64,000 nucleotides of DNA from Fasciolopsis buskii. Lineage: Eukaryota; Platyhelminthes; Trematoda; Plagiorchiida; Fasciolidae. The stretch lies in contig LUCM01008411.1 in assembly GCA_008360955.1 (NCBI GenBank), positions 124,001 through 188,000 of the forward strand, in the 5' to 3' direction. A program made the position numbers and the translations under genes. A model generated the notes under the pieces. It did no database searches, had not been told where the DNA came from, and saw nothing but the letters and a program-made list of their open reading frames with translations. Below are positions 13,701 to 24,200 of the stretch, one piece after another. Position 1 is the stretch's first letter; every line of letters starts with the position of its first letter.

Positions 13701-16700
13701 GCCATCTTCTGCCTGAGGTAATCAATCTGAATTGCTTCCGATGGTTTGACCAATTTTCGCATATGCCCGGTCATCGGTTATCTTTTGTCGCTCTTTTTGT
13801 ACGTACTGAGTAAGGCTGAAAGGATTAGTGCAGCGGTGAAGCAAGGGCTTTGCTTTGAGATATGTAGAAATTATTGTCGGCTTAGACTTTATTTGATATC
13901 CAAGAGATGAGGATTATTTTTAGTTAGATGTTCTGCGAGATGGGACTCAGAATTGAAGACGGTGGTGTGATTGCTACACGGTCGAACTGCCGACCTCGTA
14001 TCCCATAAAACTTGTTCACAAATTAAAAGTGTACGGTACAAACCCAGAATATAATCCGTGTCTTGCTGTTAGTCCTAAACCTTCATATTCACAACTAATA
14101 AGGGACTGTACAAGTGTAGGAATGGCTGGACAAAAGGGTATTGAGTACGCACACCTGACAAGCGGCAGTAACCGCAAAACCATGCGCGGAACATGCTGCT
14201 GACAACATAATCTACACTTTTGAACCTTGTATCTTTTTTCTAATGATTTTCCTTGCCTCGCCGATCAAGTACATCCGACCAATCATCGTGTGCTTCTTAG
14301 ACAAGCTTATCATTCATTCACGTTGCCAGTCATTCGATCGCGATCGTAGTTTCGCAAAATTTACCACTACATATATGTACGTGCATATGCAGGTTTATAT
14401 TATTTATATGCACTAAACAAACAGTTTTTTCAACTTCCCACCGATTTGGATCAAATCCTCTTGGTCATCGTGTGACTGAAGCTCTGAAATCCGTTTTGGT
14501 TCCCGTTTGTTCCCCCCACAGACTACCGAGTGTTGTAGCCTGATTCACTTTGAATGCATTAACATTCCGTTCTCTGGCGAACTCGGACGATGCTTTCAAT
14601 AGTACCGACTCACACCTTGATGGGTCCGCAGGCCGAAATATCCTTCACTGAACCGTTAATTTATTGTTTTAATTCCGTTTCCGATTAACTCAACCCGCAA
14701 CTGTATCATTCAAACAAGTCATTTTTTTAATGGAATCCTAGATTACCCAGCCACGGGACAGGTGCAACAACAGCAGCAACTTCAGCAACAACAGCAGCAA
14801 CTTCAGCAACAACCTCAAGTGCAACTACAACCAATGCAGCAGAATCAAGCCCCTTTGGTTATGTCACAGTGCGCGCTGCCCAACGCCTACCCATCGGATC
14901 AAACCGTGAGTGTCCATAACGTTAACTGAATGGCTGTCACAGATTTTGCTCTTCTCACAAGGTAGGCGACAACTCGCTCTCATCCGGCTCGTTGCCACAC
15001 CTGACTTACTGAGACCGTGTGTGGTTTAAAGTCACTCCAAGTTTAGAGCCATCACTGCTGATTACCCACTCACCATGAAGAGGGCCCTACTAGCTATGGG
15101 GCATGGCACCTTTCCTACATCCATCCTTCAGTCGTCATAAAAAGCCCTACCGCTGTCGCGTTTCCCCCCTCCACCAGTTATGTTTACAATTTTGACATCT
15201 TCGACTTTGGATGCACTCGACAATCTTTTTTAACCGTTCCCCAAAGGGTTGGTTTCTGTTGTTCCCCTTTGAATATCTGTTCGGTGTTTAGGGTGTAATC
15301 AGAAAAGTGTGTAACTTTAATCCTCTCCTAACGGTAACACTAGGACGGCGGCAAATCTGAGATAATCAATTATCTAGTTGAAATGGGTCACAAGATCGAC
15401 TCATTGGGAGCTATCTCCGAAGTTTTTTGCGCTAAATCAAGCAGAATTGATTTGATTTAATTTTACAGATGACTCGTCATGCAGTTTCGTCATCATCCAA
15501 CTTGCCATTGAAAACCGTAAAAGCACTTTACAGTTGTTTCAGCCTTGTTGGGAATCATCAGCAATGTATATCCATCGCGCCGGAAATGGGGCGCGAAACT
15601 GGAGCGAACTATGATGAGTCGGGCATTTAGGCATTACGCTAACGGAGCTGATTCTCAGAGGTTCATCGGATATCAACACTACATGATATAGCTCGCGTTT
15701 CGGGACATTAAATGATGAATCATTCGGGGGAATTAAACTCCTCCCGTAGCAAAAATATCAGACTTTTAAAAGCCGGTCACTTTGGTGGCAGTCAGCAGTT
15801 CGCCGACGCATGCATTCACATTCAACCTCTGAGGACTTCACATGGATGCATATCGTGCCAAGTCATTATTCTCAGTTTCCCCCTCCGTTCTCGTAATCAG
15901 TCGTTGCGGTTAGGGGTACGTTCATTTCAGTACAGCCAGGTGTCAAGCATGCTATAAGAACATATGACGTTATGACGTGAATTTCACACCCAGGTTCCTC
16001 CCACGGCCAATCATATCCCTATTCGGTAGCCCACAATTGGCCGGGACCCCATTCCCAACAGTTCTCCATGTTTTTCGGGATAGTAGTGAAGAAAGTATTA
16101 AGAATTCGATATGGTCTTTAATTGGGTAATTATATATCCAAATTTCTCGAGGGGCGATAAAGCGTATTCGTCTTTTCGTGGTTATCGTCATTCATTGCAT
16201 CGTTATCTTTGTTCTCCTCTTTGAACATAGGTTATTCCTGCCACCAATGAGCAGCAGTTCAATGCATGCATACCATCGTCCGCTGTCGTTCCACAACCTG
16301 TGCAATACTCTGTCCAGACGCAACCGGTTCAGCAACTGCAGCACCAACCACAACCACAACAACAACAACAGTCGTTTTTTCAACCGGCACAACAACAGCA
16401 ACCCTTGACACATGCGTCGCAGACTGCTAATATGGTTGGACAGTTTCAACCACCGACCCAACAGGCATCTGCTACACCATCGTTCACGGTCCCCAATCTA
16501 GCACCGACCGTTCAGGCCCCAGTAAGCCAGTTGCAACCGGTTCAAGCTCATCAAGTCCAGCCTTGTCAGATCACTATGCCTCAGCAGCAACAGCAGCTAG
16601 CACCGCAACCTCAACTTCAACTGGCACAACAACAGGTGGCGAGTCAACCACAGGCCCATTTTACTCAGCCCGTTAATTCCGTTCCAGCTACATCTCCAGT

Positions 16701-17526
16701 TGCCAATCCGGTCGTGGGCGCACAACCAGCAGCACAGAATCAACAATCTGTTGTGCAACCCATTCAGCTTCCACCACCGCAACAACAACAACAGCAACAA
16801 CATCACCATGCTTTTATAAATCAGCAACAAGCACGTGTACAGCCGAGGTCAGGTGCACAGTTGAACGTTCAAGCGGTCCATCCTCAACCTCAGCAACCAC
16901 AGCAACCGATCAACGGCGCAAATAACAGCACGTCCGCAAACAATCAAAGTTCACAGTCGTTTCATCCCAGTGGGCCAACAGGACAACAACAACAACAACA
17001 ACAGCTGATTGCTGCCGTTACGCCTACGACCCGGGCACAAGCGATCGGTACTCCCATTAACTCGGTTCAATCGGACTCGTTGACTGAAGCCGATCAGCAA
17101 GCGGCCATGGCAGCATTGTATGCAGCCACAGAAGAGGTAGACTCCGCGAACAACAACAGTGATAACTATGCCACTGCGAACGGTACCAGTGATGTGGATG
17201 GAACCTACACCATCCCGGGTGAGATCAACGAAGACCACCCACCACCCGGTTATGATGAGGCTATCGGTCTCGTGTTGTCTCGTGGACAGGCCAATGGGAA
17301 CAATAATTATTCGCATACGAACATGACGGCCGCCGCCAACTATCTGCAGGCAAACACTATGGTGAAACCAGCTGTCCCCGTACCGAGCACTACGTGTACA
17401 CCACCTCCAGCATTGCCTCCACGTCGCCTGATCAACGGAATGGGTTTGGAAGAGGTAGATGACTCCCAACCAAGTGCTTGCCTATCGCTTGCTGAGCGTT
17501 ATGGCTTGCCGGTCGCAGAAATCTAA
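1731..17526 (+). CDS. MAM-domain transmembrane protein with Q-rich cytoplasmic tail (3' part of gene)
   Basis: Spliced gene read from exons A1/A2, B1/B2, C, D, E and F; all junctions are GT-AG and all phases agree (2, 0, 1, 1, 0), giving about 790 codons to the TAA at 17,524. Exons A-C encode the second half of a MAM domain, an extracellular adhesion module: a W-x(8)-DLP strand, DFKLILEG, then ICVDNI and a final Cys. Exon D has a short juxtamembrane segment, one membrane span (about 25 residues, FSITFVTALILGLTIP...IW) and a basic stop-transfer ACRRRHH. The remaining roughly 660 residues are cytoplasmic, Gly/Ser/Thr-rich then Gln/Pro-rich, with PPGY and PALPPRR motifs near the C-terminus. A type I receptor or adhesion protein that binds WW and SH3 partners is the likely role. 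The N-terminus lies outside the window. I do not recognise a specific orthologue; MAM proteins such as neuropilins or MAM-LDL receptors are only distant comparisons. Confidence 0.75.
1852..1963 (+). CDS. Alternative exon B1 of the MAM gene
   Basis: A 112-nt exon after a 70-bp intron, with acceptor TTATAG and donor AAG|GTACTT. It encodes 37 residues beginning ENEPLWRSVDY, containing PWSPVTVDLP and ending NDFK in phase 0, so it joins directly to exon C (LILEGT). It is 16/37 identical to B2 by my count with no length difference. The LW...W...VDLP...DF pattern is the central part of a MAM domain. Confidence 0.7.
3496..3546 (+). CDS. Alternative exon A2 of the MAM gene
   Basis: The second copy of exon A, 51 nt, with acceptor TTTTAG and donor CTG|GTGCGT. 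It reads SCRQSKDPETHEIGVF plus two bases, phase 2 in and out, exactly as A1. It lies 1,765 bp downstream of A1. Substitutions are mostly conservative, which suggests that both copies are under selection. Confidence 0.65.
3612..3723 (+). CDS. Alternative exon B2 of the MAM gene
   Basis: A 112-nt exon after a 65-bp intron, with acceptor TTGTAG and donor AAG|GTATAC. It encodes 37 residues beginning GNEPLWRSTDL, with EWVAVAIDLP and ending TDFK in phase 0. It matches the MAM consensus slightly better than B1. The intron sequence after both B copies also starts alike (GTA...AGTAGTTGCT), so the duplicated unit includes flanking intron. Confidence 0.7.
5106..5193 (+). CDS. Exon C of the MAM gene (end of MAM domain)
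   Basis: An 88-nt exon, acceptor TTGACAG and strong donor G|GTAAGT. It reads LILEGTIPAGYPDARICVDN then ITSYTEPCS and leaves in phase 1. LILEG is the usual V-FEG strand, ARICVDNI the IAIDDI signature and the last Cys closes the domain. This exon is constitutive and accepts either B1 or B2. Confidence 0.75.
6170..8310 (+). mobile_element. Degenerate non-LTR retrotransposon (RTE/CR1-type LINE)
   Basis: Broken reverse-transcriptase reading frames in the sense direction of the host intron. Visible signatures in order: SKKGDKTRCE (7,417-7,446) before the RT fingers; FRRGRGCVGRIFTL (7,577-7,618), corresponding to the FRxGRSCxDQIFTL motif; LKYLGSTI (8,017-8,040); and VLAYASETLALRVDDD near 8,190-8,235, the usual VLLYGSETWxLR end. 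The upstream part (6.2-7.2 kb) probably derives from the endonuclease region. Many stops and frameshifts make it inactive. Confidence 0.7.
9730..9800 (-). repeat. tRNA-derived SINE head, minus strand
   Basis: Read on the minus strand there is a box B-like AGGTTCGAATC (9,742-9,752) and, about 30 bases before it, a box A-like CCAACGGCCATTTTCATAGG. The distance suits a tRNA-derived internal promoter. No complete cloverleaf is visible, so this is a SINE remnant rather than a tRNA gene. Confidence 0.4.
10618..11277 (+). CDS. Exon D of the MAM gene (transmembrane segment and proximal tail)
   Basis: A 660-nt exon, acceptor GTGCAG, donor G|GTATGC, phase 1 in and out. It starts with the codon completed by the last G of exon C (Ala) and reads LQKVSKTVTSQWTWAQYF, then one strongly hydrophobic span, then IWACRRRHH. 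The rest is Gly/Ser/Thr/Met-rich without obvious domains. If the intron were retained the frame would close at 11,309. Confidence 0.75.
12570..13010 (+). mobile_element. LINE reverse-transcriptase fragment
   Basis: One frame from about 12,757 to 12,899 reads ITIEDVLRNAIS, LLSENRFFDLGYANNAIF and continues to HFDTF. This is the RT palm, with the catalytic F/Y-A-D-D changed to YANN, so it is dead. Immediately downstream KVLLQYWQ-like text matches a piece at 24.1 kb, indicating the same element family. Confidence 0.7.
13080..13460 (-). repeat. Dispersed repeat, copy 1 (probable LINE 3' part, minus)
   Basis: Shares blocks with 20,820-21,010 and 39,190-39,610: CAGTTCATG(C/A)..CCT(T/C), GTGCC/GTCAAG...CAC, GATGCCGGTGAGCAT, and further on GAGAAACGTTCAGG(G/A)TG(T/A)GTAGCC. 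An AT-rich microsatellite precedes it at 13,040-13,065. The minus strand stays open over 13,280-13,546, with the segment ESATHPERFSKCRRFHRSAR. Confidence 0.5.
13713..13967 (-). repeat. Dispersed repeat shared with 24.5 kb, copy 1
   Basis: About 250 bp nearly identical to 24,513-24,765 (for example the block GTCATCGGTTATCTTTTGTC is the same in both). The minus strand encodes HVQKERQKITDDRAYAKIGQ-type text in the other copy. It is probably part of a LINE ORF. Confidence 0.65.
14742..14905 (+). CDS. Exon E of the MAM gene (Q-rich tail)
   Basis: A 164-nt exon, acceptor CCTAG, donor ACC|GTGAGT, phase 1 in and 0 out. It starts DYPATGQVQQQQQLQQ and ends NAYPSDQT. It is almost entirely Gln/Pro-rich, low-complexity cytoplasmic tail. 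Confidence 0.75.
14960..15130 (+). repeat. SINE-like repeat, family B
   Basis: The block GGTAGGCGACAACTCGCT followed by CCGGCTCGTTGCC and TGTGGTTTAAAGTCACTCC matches the reverse copy at 370-530 and the copy at 57.2 kb. Confidence 0.45.
15470..15660 (-). repeat. SINE family A with tRNA-like head, minus strand
   Basis: The minus strand carries CCGTTAGCGTAATGCCTAAA (box A-like, 15,627-15,646) and, downstream, CCAGTTTCGCGCC (box B-like, about 15,590-15,602), then a body with ATTCCCAACAAGGCTGAAAC. The same arrangement recurs at 23.1-23.3 and 41.7-41.8 kb. Confidence 0.55.
16231..17526 (+). CDS. Exon F of the MAM gene (terminal exon; polyQ tail with PPxY)
   Basis: A 1,296-nt terminal exon, acceptor ACATAG, phase 0, TAA at 17,524-17,526. 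It codes for 431 residues dominated by Gln, Pro, Ala and Val, with QQ(H/Q) runs. Near the end come acidic and Asn-rich segments, then HPPPGYDEAIG: the PPGY (17,242-17,253) is a canonical WW-domain ligand, as used by Nedd4-type ubiquitin ligases and YAP/WWOX-type proteins. PPPALPPRRL (17,401-17,430) resembles an SH3 ligand. No intron is needed within it. Confidence 0.8.
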   Translation, partial: VIPATNEQQFNACIPSSAVVPQPVQYSVQTQPVQQLQHQPQPQQQQQSFFQPAQQQQPLTHASQTANMVGQFQPPTQQASATPSFTVPNLAPTVQAPVSQLQPVQAHQVQPCQITMPQQQQQLAPQPQLQLAQQQVASQPQAHFTQPVNSVPATSPVANPVVGAQPAAQNQQSVVQPIQLPPPQQQQQQQHHHAFINQQQARVQPRSGAQLNVQAVHPQPQQPQQPINGANNSTSANNQSSQSFHPSGPTGQQQQQQQLIAAVTPTTRAQAIGTPINSVQSDSLTEADQQAAMAALYAATEEVDSANNNSDNYATANGTSDVDGTYTIPGEINEDHPPPGYDEAIGLVLSRGQANGNNNYSHTNMTAAANYLQANTMVKPAVPVPSTTCTPPPALPPRRLINGMGLEEVDDSQPSACLSLAERYGLPVAEI

Positions 17527-20500
17527 TGTTCATTGGGTTTTTGACAGGCTGCGCTCAATGTGAATCCTTCCACATGAGACGCAGATCTTTCTTCTTTGTG
17601 CACAGTGAATGAGGCGCGTTTGTCCACACAGTTGCGTTTGACCAATCGTCTCTTTTTGTTTAGTCGGTGACTCAATCAAATGAGGTGATTGCGAGTGCGC
17701 GCGAGAGAGAGAGAGAGCGTGCGTGTGTCGCAGATGAACACCAATCTGGTTCGAAAGGACTACCTTTTGACGCTTGTTTTTTTGGTTTGCGAACCTCACA
17801 AATGAGACAAATCGTTTGTTGCCATAATGCATCTTGTTGACAATTCATTTTAGCCAAGTGTCCCTCGACCTACGTGCGCAATCGAAGTAACTAACAATCC
17901 GTGTTTCTTTTCTCGACTGGTCACTTATACTGATTTTGGCACCTTCCATTTCTCTCCCTGTTCGCCCTAAAGTGACAGTTTTACCCTAGGTACTACTTGG
18001 TGGTCGCTAATGGAAGGATTTTTAGTTTTTCGATTTCACTGTTGCTTCCTGTCCGCCTATTCAACATTCGGACCGCTTCTTCGCTGAACCTCACTAACCC
18101 TCGTTGCTACCTTTACAATCACCACAATCACGATAGTAGCCTGATCGCCTCCCCATCCGCGGACGAAGAACAGTCTTTTTTTTCTTTTTTTGTTTATTCT
18201 TTAGGGTGTTTTCCTCATTAGTCTCAACAATGGCAATATCACTTATTACACGTAATGATAGCCACCATACTTTAAGACTGTTTTGTTCCCCCTAACTCTC
18301 TCTTAATTGATACTTTTTCATTGTTCTTCTGTGTTCAGTTTTTTTCTTTATTATTGTTGTTGTCATCACTTTCATTTTCTTTGTTTTTAATCGCACTACT
18401 TTTTGTTTTTAGTTTCAGTCGTACTTTATTCACATGTGTAGGTCACACTTTTTTCAACGGTCTTTTTATTGTGTGTTGTTCATCTGTGAAAAATGCTATG
18501 CATGTTGCTCCTTTCCGCCAATTCGGCTAACTCACTACTTATTGGGCAGGCACTAAGTGACTTCCTGTCCCTATCCTCATTAGCACTGTGCACTCGTTCA
18601 ATGGACGTTTTCCTACTGTACCAAATTGACCTTTGAATGCTCTCTCTCTCCAAACGATCTCGTGACTGATTTGAGCAAGTTCCGTTTTTGGGTCTTGCTA
18701 ACCCTTTGAACTGCCGCATTCTTCGTGGGTACAAATCGATGAAGCCCACACTGAACCTGCGTTTCGTCCGAGTCGATTTTGTCTCTGTGTGCCTGTGCAC
18801 TCTTGTGCTTGGCGAACAATCGTATTTTCTCTACACTTTCGTCTTAACTTGTTTGGGAACTTTTATTCTAATTTCTTGCCCAGTGCAATGCCCCATCAAC
18901 CCTGAAATGCACACACGCACAAGCACGGTGACGTGTACACATTGTGTAGGTCGCATTGCCAACCTAATTTTTTCACTCTCCTCCTTGTGCTCACATGGAC
19001 TTCCACTTTGATTGTTTTTCGATTGGAGCTTAGTCTCCCTCGTACTGCACCCGCACGCCCACGCGCAGGCGGCATCCACGCTGTCTTACAATAGCCGCTG
19101 AAAACTTCATATTCTGAATGATAGGATGCTGTTGATTGTCATGCGGTCGCACGCTTCTCATGCTTGCCCTCTCCTCATCCACAATCAATTCCTTTACGAT
19201 TTTTTCCACCGGCACTTCATCTCTCATTTGACGCTGTCTCTCGTTTCTGCATTACTTTCTCGCTTCCGCATAGTGTGCTATCTGCTTCCGTTTTGTTCTC
19301 GGTCTTCTGTCATCCAATTTTAAATAAGTTTTCCCATGTTACACCACTTTTTACGCTCGCGTTTTTATTCTCATGTCATTTAGACCATTTACGCTGTCAT
19401 GCTCTTCAATTAATTGACTGTTAATGCTTACAATTTAATAATAATAATGGTTCTCTCGTTAGTAGTAAAATTACACACGTACCCCTTCTTCGTGTTTTTC
19501 TTTTTCACTTCGGTGCGTTTGAATATTTCCGGAGTTTCTAATACTTAATTGCTTATTTTTAGGCTTCTAGCTCCTGTGATAAGGTCAGTCGGCTTCTTGG
19601 GTATCTCATATTCCAATCATCCATGCGTTGCGATCTGCCGTGAGGTCTACACGCCGCCAAATTCAATTGTGCCCCAATCCCATATTCCGAAAATTGACTG
19701 AGGACCTAAGCGACCCATATTTGCCTTAAAAGTGCGAACTCGTGTCTGAAGTTGGCAACTGAGGCGGAATTTTCAACCTGAGAGAGATGATATCAGTAGC
19801 CTCTCCTCCGTGATTTTGTTTCGGGTCGATGCAGGACATCGCCGAATTACTGTAGGCGAGGTCTATGGAGACACGAGGAAAACCCGTCGGCGTTCATACA
19901 GCACTGGTGCACAGCGCACTTGAAATGCAGCCACAGTGTAGAGGAGGGTGTGACCACAACGAATGAAGTGGGTAATCGACCCCGCCGCACGAACCAGTCA
20001 GAAACAGTTGTTCAACGAAGCAGCGGTGGCTATATCAAAACCGTTGTCCAACAGACAAAGGCTGCGTTAGCAGCAAGCAGACAGCCGAGCCAGTGCCCTG
20101 GCAGACAGCACGACCGACCCAGCTCAGAGCTATAGTTCAAGTTCTTTTGGGTGACAAATGCTTAATCCACTTGGCCCCTGTCGCTGCTTGAGTTGATGCA
20201 CCTCCTCCAAACTTCCGCCATTTATGTGGATAGCGTGTGATGGATCTTACAAGGTCTTGAACAACTTTGGCTTCGCATGCAATCCCGTCTAAAACGGTCT
20301 GCTCATTTGTGTTCTCCTCTCAGAAAGAACTATGTCGTTGGCGGTCCGTGACCGAGTTGTATCCCTCAAAAGTTTCTAATAAGAGAGATGAATTCACTTC
20401 ACCTTAAGCTTGTGGAAACTGGTGTTTTAATAGGGTAGCTTAGTTTAGCTTACTAGTGTCAGGTGAAACGTTTCCAGGTGCGGTTTGACTCAAGTGTCAC

Positions 20501-20819
20501 CACTGAACTGTCTGATTTCCTGTCGTCATCCGTCGTAATAACAATGATTGACTACTTAGATTTGTCGTTGATAGGATCTTCCAGGAATTCGACAGAAAGC
20601 ACTGTTTCTTCCTTTATCCGCTGATATAGGCCTGCTTCTTCTTATTGTCATCTAAACTCCCTACTGACAAGGATTTAAGTGGTCAATTGCGAAATACCTA
20701 CTCCAGCAGGGATTTATGGGATTAGCGAACATTGCACATTTGAGCAGCATGCGGTGTTCAGATGCTGTTTTAGATACCTTACTTATTATTAAACAAAATA
20801 TATACATATATGCATTAAA
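17527..20819. other. 3' UTR and intergenic, pyrimidine-rich
   Basis: Directly after the MAM gene stop the plus strand is T/C-rich for about 2 kb, with long poly-T and CTTT tracts and a GA repeat at 17,703-17,718; this is probably 3' UTR followed by intergenic DNA. I found no clear AATAAA before 19.4 kb. No other gene is recognised. Confidence 0.45.
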
Positions 20820-21010
20820 AGACTGTGACCGATAACTCAGTTCATGCTGCCTTTGAATGAGGGTAGACATCTTGAGTGCCACGTGCACTCCTCCATCACA
20901 GATATCGGTAAGCATCATGGCGAAAGCTCCGTGCGTCGCTCTTAGTTGATTTGGATTTCGGACTTAGCCATGGGCTCCCGTTAGGCTGTCAGTGGACAAG
21001 GGACCGGGCG
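20820..21010 (-). repeat. Dispersed repeat, copy 2
   Basis: The blocks AACTCAGTTCATGCTGCCTT, TAGACATCTTGAGTGCCA and ATCACAGATATCGGTAAGCA match the copy at 13.08 kb, again preceded by an AT-rich stretch (20,797-20,815). Confidence 0.5.
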
Positions 21011-21594
21011 ATTAGCGCCGGACATTTTCTTTCTTCATCCCACTTTGGTAGGAGCACCTTCACCACAACAAGACAATGAGTCGATTTTCAATAGCAGAGG
21101 TTGTTCGAAGTCCACAGTTATCTAGTTTCATTTCTAGAGGTGTGCAGAGTGATTAGGAACCGCGGAGTCTTAGAGGTACCGCTGATCATGCTGAGGCATC
21201 CGGTAGCACATATTGGAGCACCAAAGGTTCTTATCCTGGCGACCATATGCCCTCGTTTCGTTGTGTCTTTTCGTTCGAAGGCGCACGGAAATTAGTTGAA
21301 CGTCTGAGTTTTTATTTTCACACGTTTTTCCTCGATGATTTCAATCGGCTGAGCTGACAAGCACTATAAACAAAATGTGAAAATGTTCCTCGTTTTTGAG
21401 TATGCCTTGTCCTGGTAATTAATACGTGTGAATGCTGTTCGGGAGAGTTACTACAGAGGATTCGCGTCTTTATTTATCCGGAAAACGTAGGTGGTTTCGA
21501 ATGATAGTGTTCGATTTTTCCTCAAGTGGACGGAATAGTTGATAGATTTAATACTTCCGATCTTTCATCGGTATTTAACTCTGAATTGTACAAT

Positions 21595-21790
21595 GTAACT
21601 TTGTGATTCTGTGCCACTTCAAGATTCAGGATCAAAATTGCCGGTTCTGTCCTCCTCCTATTATCGTGTAGTGGGCCCCAGTCGCTATGGGACACCGCTT
21701 CCACCACACTCATGCTTCTAGCATGTCATTAAAAAGCCTCCGGTGACGTGAGCCTTGACTACCAAGGATCGGTCTACGAGATTTTTAATT
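21595..21790 (+). repeat. SINE-like repeat, family B (3' body)
   Basis: CTTCAAGATTCAGGATCAAA, GTGTAGTGGGCCCCAGTCGC and TTCCACCACACTCATGCTTC match the copies at 57.35 and 59.82 kb. No tRNA-like head is seen here. Confidence 0.5.
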
Positions 21791-22486
21791 GGCATGTCCA
21801 CCATAACTGTCCCTAGTTCACATGGTTTTCGTTGTTCAATTGGATAAAAAAGTGTGTTGGCAAATCTGTCGATTTTTTTCGACATTATTCCAAACAATCA
21901 ATTACCGTTCTAATTGACCAAATAAGCATCGTTCAGTTTTCACCTAATTACATTTTGGCTTAGCCAAAAGGAATTGTTTCCATCATGGACTTTCATAGCG
22001 AATTTCACATCGGGATAGTCTCAGGCAGAACGGTGGTTGGTATGCAATCACAACAATCGTTCGGAAATGGTTGATAGGTATGCAGGTATCTGTCTTCTTT
22101 CGAGTGCACGTCACTGAGTGCGAGCCAACACGCAAACATGCGAGGTTGGAATGGGTTGTTGTCCGCTATACTGATTGGAGTGATAGCTGTGACTGCTTAT
22201 TTCCAGTGACCCACCTTTAAATCATGTCCTCGTGTTCGACCGTCCAGTTGTCTAGATCCTCTAATCCTTATTCTGTTGGAACGAAAATTAGTTAAACTTG
22301 GTAGTACTGCCGATCAATTTACTCATTATTCAAAATAGGGCAGAATCCTTACTACCATGAAGAGTGGGGTCACTGAATCCGTATGTCAGAATTGTGGGCA
22401 GGTCGAAGAAGCAACCAGCTCAGTACAATACCAGTTATTATGTCACTATTTAATGTTTTTTTATTACCCCCCCCAACCGCATGTTC

Positions 22487-22491
<5 letters not shown>

Positions 22492-22524
<33 letters not shown>

Positions 22525-22528
22525 TATA
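22492..22528. repeat. TA microsatellite
   Basis: Run of about 37 bases of TA, with one CA interruption. Confidence 0.95.
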
Positions 22529-23099
22529 GGGTGGACATTTTACCATGCGCTGATTCCACGTGATTCGTCTCTTTATCGTTCATTGAACATTTCCGTTACT
22601 CTAGTAATCGGTTTTCGTCTGGCCCTTCTCAGCAAGCCATTTCTCTAATTAGTAAAATTACCCAATAGAACAGAGAGCACTTAAATCTCGGTGATGTCGT
22701 CACCACATCGCCCCGGTAGCGTCCTGAGAGGGGTTTAACGCTAATTTCACTGGTTCCGTGATTTCTTGTATTTGACTCTGCGACATTGCAAAGCAAGAGA
22801 GAACAGAGCTACTTGCTATCCGGCGCACCCCGAAGTCGCGGATGGGAAAGTGGCCATCGTGTCGATGCTTGGCTATGAACAGAGCACAGTCCTATTGAAA
22901 CCTGGCAGTTTCAACTTGCATTTTACCCTATCCAGTGATACGATGGCATTGGCTGTGGGCAAAACAATGTGCAAAGTTAACGATTTGCCTCCTCACACTC
23001 AGCATCGACGCCTTATAAGATGGGCACAGCACTCTAAAGCACAGTTTAGCTGGACTCCAGCGTCAGCCACTTGTCTCGACAAGTACATCTGATACATGT

Positions 23100-23325
23100 T
23101 AGTAGTAGGAGATTGAGTGTTTTCATCAAATACTTCATTCACCATGTGATATGATCGCTCAAGCGAGCATAACGAAACGATGGAAGCAGTGTATAGTTGT
23201 TTCATGCTTGTTAGGAATGATGAGCAGTGCATATGGACCGCGCCCGAACTGGCACGCGAACCCGGGACGAACGATTGTGAGTCGAACGCGCCTTAGCCAT
23301 TACGCTACCGGACAGGCTGTGAACG
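23100..23325 (-). repeat. SINE family A with tRNA-like head (best-preserved copy)
   Basis: On the minus strand it begins GGTAGCGTAATGGCTAAGG (box A-like, 23,291-23,309) and, 23 bases after that, GTCCCGGGTTCGCG (box B-like, 23,255-23,268). These are the two halves of a tRNA-type Pol III promoter. The body, with TTCCTAACAAGCATGAAACA, follows. The same body lies at 15.5, 41.7 and 54.9 kb. Confidence 0.65.
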
Positions 23326-23639
23326 GTTTGTTCAACTTGACCACATGAGGCGAAGATTCTTAATTTAGTCCAACCCCTTAGACTTCATATAGCTTCTAGC
23401 ATTGGTGGCCTTTCTTCATTTTCATCTTAGGGCGGAAGAACAGAACTGGTTAAAGAAATTCAGTTTGTGTCCCTATGAGCTCGGACATTTGGATGAAATG
23501 TCCTCCTGGCGAGGAATATCGATCTTTGTTCACATCTGCGAGGAAGTCCTTGCAACGACTAGGCTATCCATAAGACCATAAGTTCAGTTACAGTGGCGTC
23601 GAAGCTGTAGGCGTCGTCGCCCTGTGCAGGTTTCACGAC

Positions 23640-24200
23640 ACGCGTGATGAAAAAGCGTGAGATGCAAGCTTCGTTTCGCACCGATCGTAAATGCATCGAT
23701 CACTTGTTAGAGCACCGTCTTGCTTTCCAAAGGCCGAATATCATTATGCTCTTAGACATTCTCACGACCTTCGACTCAGCCCACAGGATCGTAGTATGGC
23801 AATATTTGTTGTGGTGGGAATTATCTCATGCGTTTTCATCCTGAAAAGTTGTGTCATCATGCCTCAAGTCGTGTTAGGGCTTAGGACAAGTTTTCGCCTC
23901 GTGGAGCAAGATGAGGTTCCGCTGCATTCCTTTTTTTCCGAATCCGCCTTGGAATGTGTTCTGAAAATGTTTTCTACTCCAGGGGACTCTTCCCAGGGAA
24001 TAGTTTTGACATACAGTATTTTTGTGATATTGCCTTGTTGAGCGACAAAGTACGGACAATTTGACACACCTCGAATCGCTTGGCGGTTGAGTTATGCGAA
24101 CAGGATGTGTTTTGCACCTTCAAACTGCAAGGCACCTCTATAATACTGGCAGATGTTTGTGCTTCCACTCCCTTTTTCGTAGTATCCACAATTGGAACTA
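23640..24200 (+). mobile_element. Degenerate LINE reverse transcriptase
   Basis: One frame reads DRKCIDHLLEHRLAFQRP then MLLDILTTFDSAHRIVVWQY (23,685-23,805): the fingers and first catalytic region, where F-D-S is present but the first Asp context is altered. A second frame near 24,000-24,130 gives a degraded palm and a CFAPSNCK-like end. Same family as the 6.2 and 12.6 kb pieces; frameshifted and inactive. Confidence 0.7.

Larger units (their letters stand above)
11278..14741 (+). other. Intron of the MAM gene
   Basis: About 3.5 kb. It contains a LINE reverse-transcriptase piece at 12.57-13.01 kb, a repeat shared with 20.8 and 39.2 kb, and a repeat shared with 24.5 kb. No other coding signal is convincing. 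Confidence 0.6.

Noticed and set aside
16192..16461. Minus-strand frame rich in Leu and Arg opposite exon F
   Set aside because: It is the complement of the CAG/CAA repeats of the Gln-rich tail, as are the frames at 16,597-16,830 and 16,951-17,469.
22766..23092. Open frame of 108 codons with a protein-like middle part
   Set aside because: No splice sites, start context or family, and its end overlaps SINE family A; probably repeat-derived.
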